Position numbers and translations under genes: made by a program. A stretch of 64,000 nt of DNA from Roseococcus pinisoli (lineage in GTDB: Bacteria > Pseudomonadota > Alphaproteobacteria > Acetobacterales > Acetobacteraceae), in NCBI RefSeq assembly GCF_018413645.1, contig NZ_JAHCDA010000001.1:1550001-1614000 (forward strand). The letters are read 5' to 3'. Numbering within the stretch: position 1 is the stretch's first letter; the number at the start of each line of letters is the position of its first letter. The notes beneath the pieces are model-generated. The model was given only the letters and a program-made list of their open reading frames with translations, had not been told where the DNA came from and did no database searches. Of this stretch, positions 18,095 through 27,799 are shown piece by piece.

Positions 18095-19362
18095 GCGGCA
18101 TCGCCCTTCTTCTGACCGGCGGCTTCGCCGGGCTGGTCATCTGCGCGATCCCCTTCGCGATCGCCATCGCCGTGGTGACGATGGGTTCGCTGGTGGTGGC
18201 GGATATCGAGCCCGCCTTCCTCGCGCAGCAGCTCATCGCCGGATCGCAATCCTTCAGCCTGTTGGCCATCCCGCTCTTCATGCTGGCCGGCGAGATCATG
18301 TCGGCCGGCGGCCTGTCCCAGCGCCTGGTCGAGGTGGCGTCCACGCTGGTGCGGCACCGCACGGGCGGCCTCGCCATCGTGACGGTGCTGGCGGCGATGG
18401 TCTTCGCGGCCATCTCCGGCTCGGCGCCGGCGACGACGGCGGCCATCGGCGGCATCATGATCCCGGCCATGGTGAAGGCCGGCTACGACAAGGCCTTCGC
18501 GGCCTCCATCGCCGTCTCGGCCGGCGTGCTGGGCCCGCTGATCCCGCCCTCCATCGCCTTCGTGATCTGGGGCATCGTGGCGGAGCAGTCGATCAGCCGG
18601 CTCTTCCTCTCGGGCGTGATCCCCGGGCTCTCGATCGCCATCGGCCTGATCGCGATCTGCTGGTTCCATGCCCGCCGGCACAACGTGCCGAAGCAGGCGC
18701 CGGCGAGCTGGGCCGAGGTCGGCCAGGCCATGGTGCTCGGCAAATGGGCGCTGTTCTCGCCGGTCTTCGTGCTGGGCGGCATCTATGGCGGCGTCTTCAC
18801 GCCGACCGAGGCGGCCGCGATGTCCTGCGTCTATGCGCTGGTGGTGGGCGTCGCGGGGCGGACGCTGAACATCCGGGACCTGCCGGCCATCATCCTGCGT
18901 TCGGTGCGGACGAGCGCCATGGTGACCTCGATCATCGCGGTCTCGGTGGGCTTCGGCGTGCTGGTGGCGCAGGAGCGGCTGGCCGTCGACTTCGCCTCCT
19001 GGATGGCGGAGAGCCTGGGCACGAAGTGGCTTGCCCTGGCGGCGCTGAACCTGGCCTTCTTCCTGCTCGCCTCGGTGATGGACGAGATCGCCATCATGGT
19101 GGTGCTGGGGCCGATGCTGATCGCCATCGCCAACCGCTTCGGCGTGGATCCCGTGCATTTCGGCGCGATCATCGTGACGAACGTCTCTATCGGCATGGCG
19201 GCGCCGCCGATCGGCTATTGCCTTTTCGTAGGCATGGCGATCAGCGGTCTGTCGCTCGCGCGGATGGCGAAGGCGATCTGGCCGCAGATCATCGTGATGC
19301 TGATCGTGCTGATGCTGACGACCTATATCCCGGGCTTCGCGCTGCTGCTGCAGCCGAAGTAG
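18091..19362 (+). CDS. TRAP transporter large permease (DctM family)
   Basis: A 423-residue, ~12-helix sodium-coupled permease. DctM hallmarks include [20 protein letters not shown], the [13 protein letters not shown] motif, [11 protein letters not shown] and [15 protein letters not shown]; the paired helical hairpins match the DctM/IT-superfamily fold. With DctQ and the periplasmic DctP protein it forms a complete TRAP system. A strong hairpin ~50 bp after the stop probably ends the operon. Confidence 0.95.
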   Translation: MSGIALLLTGGFAGLVICAIPFAIAIAVVTMGSLVVADIEPAFLAQQLIAGSQSFSLLAIPLFMLAGEIMSAGGLSQRLVEVASTLVRHRTGGLAIVTVLAAMVFAAISGSAPATTAAIGGIMIPAMVKAGYDKAFAASIAVSAGVLGPLIPPSIAFVIWGIVAEQSISRLFLSGVIPGLSIAIGLIAICWFHARRHNVPKQAPASWAEVGQAMVLGKWALFSPVFVLGGIYGGVFTPTEAAAMSCVYALVVGVAGRTLNIRDLPAIILRSVRTSAMVTSIIAVSVGFGVLVAQERLAVDFASWMAESLGTKWLALAALNLAFFLLASVMDEIAIMVVLGPMLIAIANRFGVDPVHFGAIIVTNVSIGMAAPPIGYCLFVGMAISGLSLARMAKAIWPQIIVMLIVLMLTTYIPGFALLLQPK

Positions 19363-19411
19363 GCCGGGCCCGACCCGCCGGGATCGCTCGCGGTCCGAGG
19401 CGGCTTCATCA

Positions 19412-19455
19412 GCAGGCAGGGATCGACCCGGGAGGGTCGGTTCCTGCCTGTCTGC
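19412..19455 (+). terminator. Long terminator-like hairpin after the TRAP operon
   Basis: GCAGGCAGG...CGACCC (19412-19428) can pair with GGGTCGG...CCTGCCTGTCTGC (19434-19455), a stem of about 17 bp with a few mismatches, followed by TTT. It sits ~50 bp after the dctM stop and before the ABC exporter genes. Confidence 0.55.
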
Positions 19456-19570
19456 TTTCGGAATACGTTGCGCCCCTGTTCGGATATTCCCATCGCGGCT
19501 TGCCGGCCTTCCGGCGAAGGCCATCTCCTTCCCAGCCACGGCTGCGAAGGTGGCCATCAGGGATCTGCAA

Positions 19571-20494
19571 ATGCCTTCCATTCTTTCTATCGCCGGCGTC
19601 GAGAAGCACTACCGTTCGGGTCTGACTGCACTGGGGGGCATCGATCTCGAGGTCGGGCGGGGCGAGATCTTCGCGCTGCTCGGCCCCAACGGTGCCGGCA
19701 AGACGACGCTGATCAGCATCATCTGCGGCACCGTCACGATGACCTCCGGCTCCGTCACCGTCAGCGGTCACGACATCGTCAAGGACTTCCGCGCGGCGCG
19801 GGCCACCATCGGCCTCGTCCCGCAGGAGATCGCGATCGACATCTTCTCGACCGTCTGGAACACGGTCCGCTTCAGCCGCGGCCTCTTCGGACGGCCGCCC
19901 GATCCCGCCTATATCGAGGAGCTCCTGCGCGACCTCTCGCTGTGGGAGAAGCGCGACAGCCGGATCATCGAGCTCTCGGGCGGCATGAAGCGGCGCGTGA
20001 TGATCGCCAAGGCCCTGAGCCACGAGCCGGAACTGCTCTTCCTCGACGAGCCGACGGCGGGCGTCGACGTCAACCTGCGCCGCGACATGTGGGCGCTGGT
20101 CCGCAAGCTGCGCGACAAGGGCGTCACCATCGTGCTGACGACCCACTACATCGAGGAAGCCGAGGAGATGGCCGACCGCGTCGGCGTCATCGACAGGGGC
20201 CGCATCCTGCTGGTCGAGGACACCGCGGCCCTGATGAAGAAGTTCGGCAAGCGCCGGCTGAAGCTGACCTTGCAGCACCCCATGACGGCCATCCCCGCCG
20301 AGCTTGCCGACTGGCCGCTCGAGCTCCAGGCCGAGGGCCATCAGCTTCTCTATACCTTCGACGCCAATGCCGAGAGCACCGGCATCCCCGGGCTGCTGCG
20401 GCGCCTGGGCGAGCTGGGCATCGACTTCAAGGACCTCGACAGCGAGCGAAGCTCGCTCGAGGACATCTTCATTCGCCTGGTGGAGCGCACCTGA
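19571..20494 (+). CDS. ABC transporter ATP-binding protein (YadG-like)
   Basis: A 307-residue ATPase with Walker [10 protein letters not shown] (residues 38-46), Q-loop VPQEIAID, signature LSGGMKRR, Walker [13 protein letters not shown] and H-loop [12 protein letters not shown], then a ~75-residue C-terminal domain. It pairs with the ABC-2 permease encoded directly downstream (TGATG overlap). Such YadG/YadH-like pairs are exporters of unknown substrate. The ATG at 19571 gives the family N-terminus; one seven codons earlier is possible. Confidence 0.93.
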   Translation: MPSILSIAGVEKHYRSGLTALGGIDLEVGRGEIFALLGPNGAGKTTLISIICGTVTMTSGSVTVSGHDIVKDFRAARATIGLVPQEIAIDIFSTVWNTVRFSRGLFGRPPDPAYIEELLRDLSLWEKRDSRIIELSGGMKRRVMIAKALSHEPELLFLDEPTAGVDVNLRRDMWALVRKLRDKGVTIVLTTHYIEEAEEMADRVGVIDRGRILLVEDTAALMKKFGKRRLKLTLQHPMTAIPAELADWPLELQAEGHQLLYTFDANAESTGIPGLLRRLGELGIDFKDLDSERSSLEDIFIRLVERT

Positions 20495-21264
20495 TGCCGC
20501 TGATCAATCACAACGGCGTCTGGGCGATCTACCGCACCGAGATGGCGCGCGCCCTGCGGACCGTCTGGCAGAGCATCGCCACGCCCGTCATCACGACGGC
20601 GCTGTACTTCGTCGTCTTCGGCGGGGCGATCGGGTCGCACATGCAGCAGATCGGCGGCGTCGACTACGGCGCCTTCATCGTGCCCGGGCTGATCATGCTG
20701 ACGCTGCTCACGCAGAGCATCTCCAACGCGTCCATCGCGATCTACTTCCCGAAATTCACCGGCACGATCTTCGAGATCCTGTCCGCGCCGCTTTCGGCCT
20801 TCGAGGCGGTGCTGGCCTATGTCGGCGCGGCCGCGACAAAATCGGTCGCCATCGGGCTGATCATCCTGCTGACCGCGACCTTCTTCGTGAAGGTCGAGAT
20901 CCTGCATCCCTTCTGGATGATCGCCTTTCTGCTGCTGACCTCGATCACCTTCAGCCTCTTCGGCTTTATCATCGGGATCTGGGCGCGGAATTTCGAGCAA
21001 CTGGCCATCATCCCCTCGCTGGTGGTGACGCCGCTGACCTTCCTGGGCGGGGCCTTCTACTCGATCGACATGCTGCCGCAGCCCTGGCGGACGCTCAGCC
21101 TGTTCAATCCCGTGGTCTATCTGGTGAGCGGATTCCGGTGGAGCTTCCACGGGGTGGGGGATGTGAGCGTGGCCGCGAGCCTGGGGTTCACGGCGGGGTT
21201 CATGGTGCTGTGCCTGGCGGTGCTGTGGTGGATGTTCCGGACGGGGTATCGGTTGAAGCCGTAG
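20494..21264 (+). CDS. ABC-2 type permease (YadH-like)
   Basis: A 256-residue inner-membrane protein with six hydrophobic segments, the arrangement of ABC-2 exporter permeases. The segments [31 protein letters not shown] and the helix before [15 protein letters not shown] match the YadH/NodJ style. Its ATG shares a base with the ATPase stop (TGATG), so the pair is coupled. Together they form a homodimeric exporter with unknown cargo. Confidence 0.92.
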   Translation: MPLINHNGVWAIYRTEMARALRTVWQSIATPVITTALYFVVFGGAIGSHMQQIGGVDYGAFIVPGLIMLTLLTQSISNASIAIYFPKFTGTIFEILSAPLSAFEAVLAYVGAAATKSVAIGLIILLTATFFVKVEILHPFWMIAFLLLTSITFSLFGFIIGIWARNFEQLAIIPSLVVTPLTFLGGAFYSIDMLPQPWRTLSLFNPVVYLVSGFRWSFHGVGDVSVAASLGFTAGFMVLCLAVLWWMFRTGYRLKP

Positions 21265-21295
21265 GGGGGGCGCCACAAGGCGCGGCGGCCACCTT

Positions 21296-21339
21296 TTGCC
21301 AAGGAGGGAATCGCTTCTTCGTGATTCCGCCTTTGGCAA
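21296..21339 (+). repeat. 17-bp imperfect hairpin immediately before the M20 amidohydrolase gene
   Basis: TTGCCAAGGAGGGAATC (21296-21312) pairs with GATTCCGCCTTTGGCAA (21323-21339) over 17 positions with one G-T wobble and two mismatches; the loop is 10 nt. It ends 20 bp before the ATG at 21360. There is no T-run. It may be a dispersed palindromic element or a 5'-UTR structure. Confidence 0.55.
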
Positions 21340-21359
21340 TCCTCCTCTAACCTTCCCCC

Positions 21360-22601
21360 ATGAGCACCAGCACCAACCAGCGCATCAACGGCACCCGCCT
21401 CTGGTCCACCCTCATGGCCATGGCCGAGATCGGCGCCACGCCCAAGGGCGGCGTGAAGCGCCTCACGCTCACCGAGGTCGACAAGGCCGGGCGCCAGCGC
21501 TTCACCGAATGGTGCGAGGCCTTGGGCCTCAAGGTCCGCGTGGACGCCATCGGCAATATGTTCGCCCGCCGCGACGGCCGCGACCCCACGCGCAAGCCGG
21601 TCCTCCTCGGCAGCCATCTCGACAGCCAGCCCACCGGCGGCAAATTCGACGGCGCGCTGGGCGTGATCGCCGGCCTCGAGGTCATGCGCACGCTGAACGA
21701 CCTCGGCATCACCACCGAGGCCCCGATCGAGCTGGTCAACTGGACCGACGAGGAGGGCAGCCGCTTCGGCCATTCCCTCATGGGCAGCGGCGTCTGGGCC
21801 GGCGTCTACACGCAGGACAAGGTCTATGGCCTGAAGGACCTGGACGGCGTCACCGTCGGCGAGGCGCTGGATTCCATCGGCTACAAGGGCGAGCACCCCG
21901 CCAAGCCCTTCCCGGCCGACGCCTATTTCGAGCTCCACATCGAGCAGGGCCCCTTCCTGGAGCGCGAAGGCAAGCAGATCGGCATCGTCACCGGCGCCCA
22001 GGCGCAGGTCTGGTACGATGCGGTCATCACCGGGCAGGACGCCCATGCCGGCACCACGCCGCCTTCGACGCGCAAGGACGCGCTGGTCGCGGCGGCGCGG
22101 GTGATCGCGAAGGTGGACGAGATGATGCGCGCCCGCGGCGATGACGGCCGCGGCACCGTCGGCCGGCTTCAGGTCTTCCCCAACAGCTGCAACGTGGTGC
22201 CCGGCGAGGTGCGCTTCAGCATCGAGTTCCGCCACCCCGACGGCGCCGAGATCGAGGGCATCGCCAAGTCCTTCCCCGCCGAGGTCAAGGCGCTGGTGGA
22301 GGAGAGCGGCTGCAGCCTGGAGCTCAAGGAGCTCTTCGTCATTGCCGCCCAGCCCTTCGACAAGGAATGCGTGGACCTTGTGCGGCAGGCCGCCGCGCGG
22401 CTCGGCTATCCGGCGCGCGAGATCATCTCGGGCGCGGGGCATGACGCGGTCTACGTGGCGCGGCTGATCCCGACGGCGATGATCTTCACCCCCTGCAAGG
22501 ACGGGCTCAGCCACAACGAGGCCGAGAGCATCCTGCCCGAGGAGGCGGAGGTCGGCTGCCAGGTGCTGTTCGAGGCCGTGGTGGCGCGGGCGAACCGCTA
22601 G
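21360..22601 (+). CDS. M20-family amidohydrolase (N-carbamoyl-L-amino-acid hydrolase / allantoate amidohydrolase type)
   Basis: A 413-residue zinc/manganese-dependent hydrolase that removes an N-carbamoyl or ureido group. Metal ligands are visible in GSHLDSQPTGGKFDGALG, NWTDEEGSRF, FELHIEQGP and the late LSHNEAES; the dimerisation/lid part carries TGQDAHAGTTP and SGAGHDAVYVA. These motifs separate the hydantoinase/carbamoylase family from ordinary M20 peptidases. The substrate (N-carbamoyl amino acid, beta-ureidopropionate or allantoate) cannot be decided: no hydantoinase or purine genes are nearby. A strong hairpin lies just upstream and a bidirectional terminator downstream. Confidence 0.92.
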   Translation: MSTSTNQRINGTRLWSTLMAMAEIGATPKGGVKRLTLTEVDKAGRQRFTEWCEALGLKVRVDAIGNMFARRDGRDPTRKPVLLGSHLDSQPTGGKFDGALGVIAGLEVMRTLNDLGITTEAPIELVNWTDEEGSRFGHSLMGSGVWAGVYTQDKVYGLKDLDGVTVGEALDSIGYKGEHPAKPFPADAYFELHIEQGPFLEREGKQIGIVTGAQAQVWYDAVITGQDAHAGTTPPSTRKDALVAAARVIAKVDEMMRARGDDGRGTVGRLQVFPNSCNVVPGEVRFSIEFRHPDGAEIEGIAKSFPAEVKALVEESGCSLELKELFVIAAQPFDKECVDLVRQAAARLGYPAREIISGAGHDAVYVARLIPTAMIFTPCKDGLSHNEAESILPEEAEVGCQVLFEAVVARANR

Positions 22602-22618
22602 GCCCCCAGGGGCGGGGT

Positions 22619-22650
22619 CGCCAGGCGCGCGAAGTGCGCGCCTGGCGTTT
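22619..22650. terminator. Bidirectional terminator between the amidohydrolase and peroxiredoxin genes
   Basis: A perfect 12-bp stem CGCCAGGCGCGC / GCGCGCCTGGCG (22619-22630, 22636-22647) with a 5-nt loop and TTT after it lies between two convergent genes. Confidence 0.7.
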
Positions 22651-22664
22651 GAGATATTAGAAAA

Positions 22665-23147
22665 TCAAATCGCTTCGAGGACGGTTTCCGCCTTGCTGAC
22701 CTCGAAGGCGCCCGGCGCCTCGACGGCCACATGCGTCACCACGCCGTCCTTCGCCACCAGGGCGAAGCGCTGGCTGCGGACGCCGAGGCCGCGGGCCGTC
22801 AGGTCGAATTCCAGGCCCAGCGCCCGGGTGAAGTCGGCGCTGCCATCGGCCAGCATCACGACCTCGTCGCCGATCGACTGGTCCTTGCGCCAGGCGCCCA
22901 TCACGAAGACGTCGTTGACGGCGATGCAGGCGACGGTGTCCACGCCCTTGGCCTTGAACTCGGCCGCCTGGGCGACGAAGCCCGGCAGGTGCTTGGCCGA
23001 GCAGGTCGGCGTGAAGGCGCCCGGAACGCCGAAGAGGACCACGGTCTTGCCGCCGAAGAGGGCGTCGGTGGTGACTTCCTGCGGCCCATCGGCCGTGGCC
23101 TGCATGAGCTTCGCCGAAGGGATCTTGTCGCCGGCCTTGATCGTCAT
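22665..23147 (-). CDS. Peroxiredoxin (Prx5 family)
   Basis: A 160-residue thiol peroxidase. The peroxidatic Cys is C49 in PGAFTPTCS, and the conserved Arg appears in VRSQRFALV near the C-terminus; CIAVNDVFVMGAW is typical of the Prx5 group. It reduces hydrogen and alkyl peroxides using glutathione/glutaredoxin or thioredoxin; which donor it uses is not visible. It stands alone, convergent with the amidohydrolase gene and divergent from the yqgE-like gene. Confidence 0.95.
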   Translation of the reverse strand: MTIKAGDKIPSAKLMQATADGPQEVTTDALFGGKTVVLFGVPGAFTPTCSAKHLPGFVAQAAEFKAKGVDTVACIAVNDVFVMGAWRKDQSIGDEVVMLADGSADFTRALGLEFDLTARGLGVRSQRFALVAKDGVVTHVAVEAPGAFEVSKAETVLEAI

Positions 23148-23246
23148 CCGTGGTTTCCTCTGAGGGGTAGGTTTCGAAAGGTGTAGGCGCTCCGGAAATT
23201 CCTGTCACGCTTGCGGAGGCGGGGGCGAAACCTCACATTCGTCACC

Positions 23247-23840
23247 ATGGCAAGACATGACTGGAAATCGGCCTTCGGGGCCTCTGGAACACAGCTCGCG
23301 GGGCAGCTTCTGGTCGCCATGCCGAACCTGCGGGATCCGCATTTCGCGGGCAGCGTCATCGTCCTCTGCGCGCATTCGGCGGGGGGCGCGATGGGCCTCA
23401 TCCTCAACCAGCCGATCCCCAAGCTCTCCTTCGAGGAGCTGCTGAAGCAGGTGGGCGTGGAACCGCTGCCGCCGCAGCGGAGCATCCGCCTCGTCAGCGG
23501 CGGCCCGGTGGAGGAAAGCCGCGGCTTCGTGCTCCACAGCGGCGAATGGAAGGCCGAGGGCTCGCTGCCCGTGGAGGGCGGCTACGCGCTGACCGCCAGC
23601 CTCGACATCCTCAAGGCCATCGCCTCTGGCGGCGGGCCGCGGCAGGGGCTGCTGGCCCTGGGCTATGCCGGCTGGGGCGCCGGCCAGCTGGAGGCCGAGA
23701 TCGCGCGGAACGACTGGCTCTCGGTCCCGGCCGACGAGGACCTCCTCTTCGGCGGCGACGACGACACGCGGTGGCGCCGGGCCCTGGCGAAGCTGAACAT
23801 CGATCCGAGCCTGCTCTCGGCGGAGGCGGGGCACGCCTGA
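23247..23840 (+). CDS. YqgE/AlgH family protein
   Basis: A 197-residue UPF0301/YqgE protein of uncertain biochemical function; in pseudomonads AlgH affects alginate expression. Family landmarks: GQLLVAMPNLRDPHFAGSVI, the GGAMGLILNQPI turn, SGGPVEESRGFVLHS and GYAGWGAGQLEAEI followed by NDWL. The ATG at 23247 gives the family N-terminus; an upstream TTG at 23211 would add twelve unconvincing basic residues. It stands alone. Confidence 0.93.
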   Translation: MARHDWKSAFGASGTQLAGQLLVAMPNLRDPHFAGSVIVLCAHSAGGAMGLILNQPIPKLSFEELLKQVGVEPLPPQRSIRLVSGGPVEESRGFVLHSGEWKAEGSLPVEGGYALTASLDILKAIASGGGPRQGLLALGYAGWGAGQLEAEIARNDWLSVPADEDLLFGGDDDTRWRRALAKLNIDPSLLSAEAGHA

Positions 23841-23890
23841 GGCTGCCTGAGGGTTTCCGCCGTCAGCGACTGAAGTTTCTCTTTTTGTTC

Positions 23891-23919
23891 TTGACCTCCC
23901 GGCCGCCTTTGGCCAGGGT
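23891..23919 (+). promoter_or_regulatory. Putative promoter of the radical SAM gene
   Basis: TTGACC (23891-23896), a 17-bp spacer and CAGGGT (23914-23919) lie 30 bp before the ATG at 23949, just after a T-rich stretch (CTTTTTGTTC). Confidence 0.4.
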
Positions 23920-23948
23920 GCATGCAGGAACATTAAGAGAACACGGTC

Positions 23949-25046
23949 ATGCCCGACGGCGGTCATCACCCTCTTGCCCCCCGGGGTTTCCACAAGGGTC
24001 GCGGCGCGGTCTCCAATCCGCAGGTGCGCTTCGAGACCCAGGCGGCCGAGGCCTTCGACGACGGCTGGGGCTCCCTGGTCGAGGAGATGCCGGCCCTCCG
24101 CACCACGCTGACGCGCGAGGCGGCCAAGTCGGCCCTGAACTATAATGACAGCCCGGATATCGGCTTCGACCGCTCGCTGAACCCCTATCGGGGCTGCGAG
24201 CACGGCTGCGTCTACTGCTTCGCCCGGCCGAGCCATGCCTATGTGGGCCTGTCCCCCGGTCTCGATTTCGAGACCAAGATCCTCTTCAAGCCGGACATGC
24301 CGGAAATCCTGGCGCGCGAGCTCTCGAAGCCCGGCTATCGCCCGAAGCCCGTGACGCTGGGCGCGAACACCGACCCCTACCAGCCCGTCGAGCGCCATCA
24401 GGGCCTGACGCGCCGCATTCTGGAGGTACTGGAGCGCTTCAATCACCCCGTCAGCATCGTGACCAAGGGCGCCGGCGTGCTGCGGGACATCGACATCCTG
24501 GCGCGGATGGCCCAGCGGAACCTGGTGCGGGTGTGCATCTCCATCACCACGCTGGATGCGCGGCTGGCCCGCGTGATGGAGCCCCGCGCGGCGAGCCCCT
24601 TGCGGCGGCTGGAGGTCGTGCGCCAGCTCTCGGCGGCGGGTGTGCCGGTGGCGGTGCTGGCCGCCCCCATGATCCCGGGCATCAACGATGCCGAGCTGGA
24701 GAAGATCGTCGAGGCCAGCGCCCGGGCCGGCGCCACCAGCGCGGGCTACGTGCTGCTGCGCCTGCCGCTGGAGCTGAAGCAGATCTTCGAGGAATGGCTG
24801 AACCAGCATTTTCCCGACCGCGCCGCGAAGGTGCTGGCGCTCGTACGGCAGACACGCGGCGGAAAGCTCTATGATTCCGCCTTCGGCCAGCGGTGGACGG
24901 GGCAGGGGGCCTATGCCGGCGTGCTGGCCCAGCGCTTCGCGCTGGCGCTGAAGCGCGCCGGCCTGCCGGAGCGCTCCCGCCCGGCGCCGCTGGATTGCGG
25001 GCACTTCAACGGCCGGGCGGACGACCGGCAGCTGGCCCTGCTGTAG
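23949..25046 (+). CDS. PA0069-family radical SAM protein
   Basis: A 365-residue radical S-adenosylmethionine enzyme. The [4Fe-4S] cluster motif is CEHGCVYC (C-x3-C-x2-C) near residue 85, preceded by SLNPYRGCEHG and followed by FARPSHAYVGLSPGLDFE, the signature of the SplB-like PA0069 group. The remainder is a partial TIM barrel with TLGANTDPYQPVERH and a PMIPGINDAELE segment. The reaction is unknown; the resemblance to spore photoproduct lyase suggests nucleic-acid chemistry, but that is inference. Confidence 0.92.
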   Translation: MPDGGHHPLAPRGFHKGRGAVSNPQVRFETQAAEAFDDGWGSLVEEMPALRTTLTREAAKSALNYNDSPDIGFDRSLNPYRGCEHGCVYCFARPSHAYVGLSPGLDFETKILFKPDMPEILARELSKPGYRPKPVTLGANTDPYQPVERHQGLTRRILEVLERFNHPVSIVTKGAGVLRDIDILARMAQRNLVRVCISITTLDARLARVMEPRAASPLRRLEVVRQLSAAGVPVAVLAAPMIPGINDAELEKIVEASARAGATSAGYVLLRLPLELKQIFEEWLNQHFPDRAAKVLALVRQTRGGKLYDSAFGQRWTGQGAYAGVLAQRFALALKRAGLPERSRPAPLDCGHFNGRADDRQLALL

Positions 25047-25820
25047 TCAGGCGTTGTCCGGCAGGAAGCCCGGCCAATAGGGGCCGCTGCCCGCCGGCCG
25101 CGCCCCGAAGATGGACTGTCCGACGCGCACGATCGTGGCACCCTCCTCGATGGCGGCCTCGTAGTCGCCCGACATGCCCATGGAGAGGTGCTCCAGCCCG
25201 GTCTCGTCCCGCAGGCGGCGCAGAATCCGGAAGCAGGCGCGCACCCGTTCCATATCCGGGCTGAAGATCGCCAGCGTCATCAACCCCCGGGGGCGCAGGC
25301 GTGGGAATTCCGGCAGCCGGGCGACGAAATCCGCCACCGCCGCGGGCTCGAGGCCGAATTTGCTCTCCTCGCCGGAGGTATTGGCCTGCACGAAGACGTC
25401 CAGGTCGCGTCCCTCCGCCTCCATCCGGCGGTTGAGCTCGGCGGCCAGCTTCAGGCTGTCCAGCGCGTGGAACTCGGTCGCGAATCGGGCCAGGAACTTC
25501 GCCTTGTTGCTCTGCAGATGCCCGACGATGCTCCATCGGAGCGGCAGGTCCGCCATCTCCTCGGCCTTCCCCATGGCCTCCTGGATCTTGTTCTCGCCGA
25601 ATTCCGTCATCCCCGCCGGGACGGCGTGGCGCAGGACATGGGCAGGAACGGTCTTGCTGATCGGCAGCAGCCGAACCTCTGAGGCGGGGCGGCCGGCGCG
25701 CGCGCAGGCTGCCTCGATCCGGTGCCGGACTTCGGCGAGATTCGCGGCGAAGGTGGCGGCCGGATCCTCCCCGAAGCGTTCCCGCTCGGCGGCGGTGAGC
25801 GCCGTCTGGACCTCGCTCAT
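25047..25820 (-). CDS. yggS: YggS-family PLP homeostasis protein
   Basis: A 257-residue fold-III PLP-binding protein (YggS/PROSC) that buffers pyridoxal phosphate; no enzymatic activity is expected. The PLP lysine lies in LLPISKTVP (~residue 55), followed by FGENKIQEA, WSIVGHLQSNKA and the phosphate-binding SMGMSGDYEAAIEEG. It carries a ~25-residue N-terminal extension relative to E. coli YggS. Its first four bases overlap the end of the upstream TlpA-like gene (ATGA), so the two are coupled. Confidence 0.94.
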   Translation of the reverse strand: MSEVQTALTAAERERFGEDPAATFAANLAEVRHRIEAACARAGRPASEVRLLPISKTVPAHVLRHAVPAGMTEFGENKIQEAMGKAEEMADLPLRWSIVGHLQSNKAKFLARFATEFHALDSLKLAAELNRRMEAEGRDLDVFVQANTSGEESKFGLEPAAVADFVARLPEFPRLRPRGLMTLAIFSPDMERVRACFRILRRLRDETGLEHLSMGMSGDYEAAIEEGATIVRVGQSIFGARPAGSGPYWPGFLPDNA

Positions 25821-26383
25821 ATCCGGTCGGTCCGCTCGGAAGCGGGAAACGGCCCCACCAGCCGCCGCACCGCCGCGATCATGTCCGGCCGGTCCCAGGC
25901 CGCGTCGCCTTCCAGCCGTGCGCGCTCCTGCCCGCTGCGGTCGACGATCACCGTCGTCGGCAGGCCGCGCGCGCCCAATGCCCGGGCGGCGGCGCCGCGC
26001 GGATCCATCCAGACGCCGAGGCCCGTCAGGCCCACGCGGCGATAGAAGGTCTCGACCACCGCCTGGCCGCCACGGTCGGAGGAAAGCGGCAGGACGGCCA
26101 CCTTCTCCGCCGCCAGTGCCGCGGCGAGGCGTTCCAGCGACGGCATCTCGGCCACGCAGGGCGGGCACCAGGTGGCCCAGAGGTTCAGGACGAGGCCCTG
26201 GCCGGCGAAGTCCGCCACCGTCCGCTCGCGTCCTTCCGCGTCCAGGAAGGTCAGGGCGGCCAGGGGCCGCGTGGCCTCCCGCAGGCGCTCGGGGCCCGCG
26301 GAGGCTTGCGCGGCTTGCGTCGCCATCACGGCGGGAGGTAGGACCATGCCAGCCTGGATCAGCCGGCGGCGCGACATCAGCAC
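25817..26383 (-). CDS. TlpA/ResA-like periplasmic thioredoxin
   Basis: A 188-residue exported thiol-disulfide protein: an N-terminal signal with twin Arg (SRRRLIQAG), then a TlpA-like thioredoxin domain with the active site WCPPC (in [15 protein letters not shown], ~residue 80) and the cis-Pro loop GLPTTVIVD. Such proteins reduce cytochrome c or other periplasmic cysteines. A GTG start at 26383 has AAAGGAG 10 nt upstream; an ATG two codons later is also possible but its spacing is too long. It is divergent from argH with ~15 bp between the start codons. Confidence 0.88.
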   Translation of the reverse strand: MLMSRRRLIQAGMVLPPAVMATQAAQASAGPERLREATRPLAALTFLDAEGRERTVADFAGQGLVLNLWATWCPPCVAEMPSLERLAAALAAEKVAVLPLSSDRGGQAVVETFYRRVGLTGLGVWMDPRGAAARALGARGLPTTVIVDRSGQERARLEGDAAWDRPDMIAAVRRLVGPFPASERTDRI

Positions 26384-26398
26384 GGAAACGGTACTCCT

Positions 26399-27799
26399 TT
26401 GTCCATCCCCAACGAGACGAACACCAATCAGCAATGGGGCGGCCGCTTTGCGGAGGGCCCCTCGGCCATCATGCAGGCCATCAATGCCTCGATCGGCTTC
26501 GATGCCAAGATGTGGCGGCAGGATATCCGCGGCAGCCTCGCCCATGCGGCGATGCTCGCCCATGTAGGGATCATCTCCGCGGATGACGAGGCTGCCATCC
26601 GGAAGGGCCTCGCCGACATCGCCCAGGAGATCGAGGCCGGCGGCTTCGAGTGGTCCGAGGCGCTGGAAGATGTCCACATGAACATCGAGGCCCGCCTGAC
26701 CGAGCGCATCGGGGAGGCCGGCAAGCGCCTGCACACCGCCCGCAGCCGCAACGATCAGGTGGCCACCGATTTCCGGCTCTGGACGCGCGACGCCATGGAT
26801 GGGCTGGCGGCACAGATGCTCGATTGCGTGAAGGCGCTGGTCGCCCGCGCGGAGGAGCACGCCGGCACCATCATGCCCGGCTACACCCACCTGCAGCCCG
26901 CGCAGCCGACGACCTTCGGCCACCACATGCTGGCCTATGCGGAAATGCTCTGGCGCGACCGGGGCCGGATGCTCGACGCCCGTGCCCGTCTCAACGAGTG
27001 CCCGCTCGGCTCCGCGGCGCTCTGCGGCACCGGCTTCCCGATCGACCGCCACATGACGGCGCAGGCGCTGGGCTTCGACGGCCCGACGCGCAACAGCCTC
27101 GACGGCGTCGGCAGCCGCGACTTCGCGATGGAATTCCTGGCCGCCGCGGCCATCTGCGCCACGCATCTCTCGCGCCTGGCGGAAGAGATCGTGATCTGGA
27201 CCAACCCCTCCTTCGGCTTCGTGAAGCTGAGCGACGGGCTGACCACCGGCAGCTCGATCATGCCGCAGAAGCGCAATCCGGACGCAGCCGAACTGGTGCG
27301 CGGCAAGACGGGCCGGATGAACGGCAACCTCATGGGCCTGCTGACCGTGGTGAAGGGCCTGTCCCTGACCTATGCGAAGGACCTGCAGGAGGACAAGGAA
27401 GGCGTCTTCGACTCGGCGGAGAACCTGACCCTCTGCCTCGCCGCCACCGCCGCCATGGTGCGGGACATGCAGCCCAATACGGCCCGCATGGCCGCCGCCG
27501 CCGGCGAGGGCTTCTCCACCGCGACCGACCTCGCCGACTGGCTGGTGCGTGAGCTGAAGCTGCCCTTCCGCGACGCCCACCATGTCACCGGGCGCCTCGT
27601 GGCCAAGGCCGAGGGGCTGGGCGTCGACCTGCCCGGGCTTTCGCTGGAGGAGATGCGCGAAGTGGAGCCCCGGATCGACCAGAGCGTCTTCGACGTCCTG
27701 ACGCCTGCGGCTTCCGTGGCCTCGCGCCGCTCCTATGGCGGCACGGCGCCGGAAAACGTCCGCGCCATGGTCGCGGAATGGAAGGGGAGGCTGGCTTGA
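26399..27799 (+). CDS. argH: Argininosuccinate lyase
   Basis: Last step of arginine synthesis: argininosuccinate to arginine and fumarate. The 466-residue protein has the full family pattern: QWGGRFAEG at the N-terminus, [30 protein letters not shown] and the signature [12 protein letters not shown]. The start must be the TTG at 26399: no in-frame ATG occurs before residue ~25 and the GGRF segment is always present. No clear Shine-Dalgarno precedes it. It is translationally coupled to the lptM-like gene (TTGA overlap). Confidence 0.97.
   Translation: MSIPNETNTNQQWGGRFAEGPSAIMQAINASIGFDAKMWRQDIRGSLAHAAMLAHVGIISADDEAAIRKGLADIAQEIEAGGFEWSEALEDVHMNIEARLTERIGEAGKRLHTARSRNDQVATDFRLWTRDAMDGLAAQMLDCVKALVARAEEHAGTIMPGYTHLQPAQPTTFGHHMLAYAEMLWRDRGRMLDARARLNECPLGSAALCGTGFPIDRHMTAQALGFDGPTRNSLDGVGSRDFAMEFLAAAAICATHLSRLAEEIVIWTNPSFGFVKLSDGLTTGSSIMPQKRNPDAAELVRGKTGRMNGNLMGLLTVVKGLSLTYAKDLQEDKEGVFDSAENLTLCLAATAAMVRDMQPNTARMAAAAGEGFSTATDLADWLVRELKLPFRDAHHVTGRLVAKAEGLGVDLPGLSLEEMREVEPRIDQSVFDVLTPAASVASRRSYGGTAPENVRAMVAEWKGRLA

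Noticed and set aside
23841-23948. Terminator for the YqgE gene at the T-rich stretch 23880-23890
   Set aside because: The T-run is not preceded by a stable stem; I kept the adjacent TTGACC as a promoter call instead.
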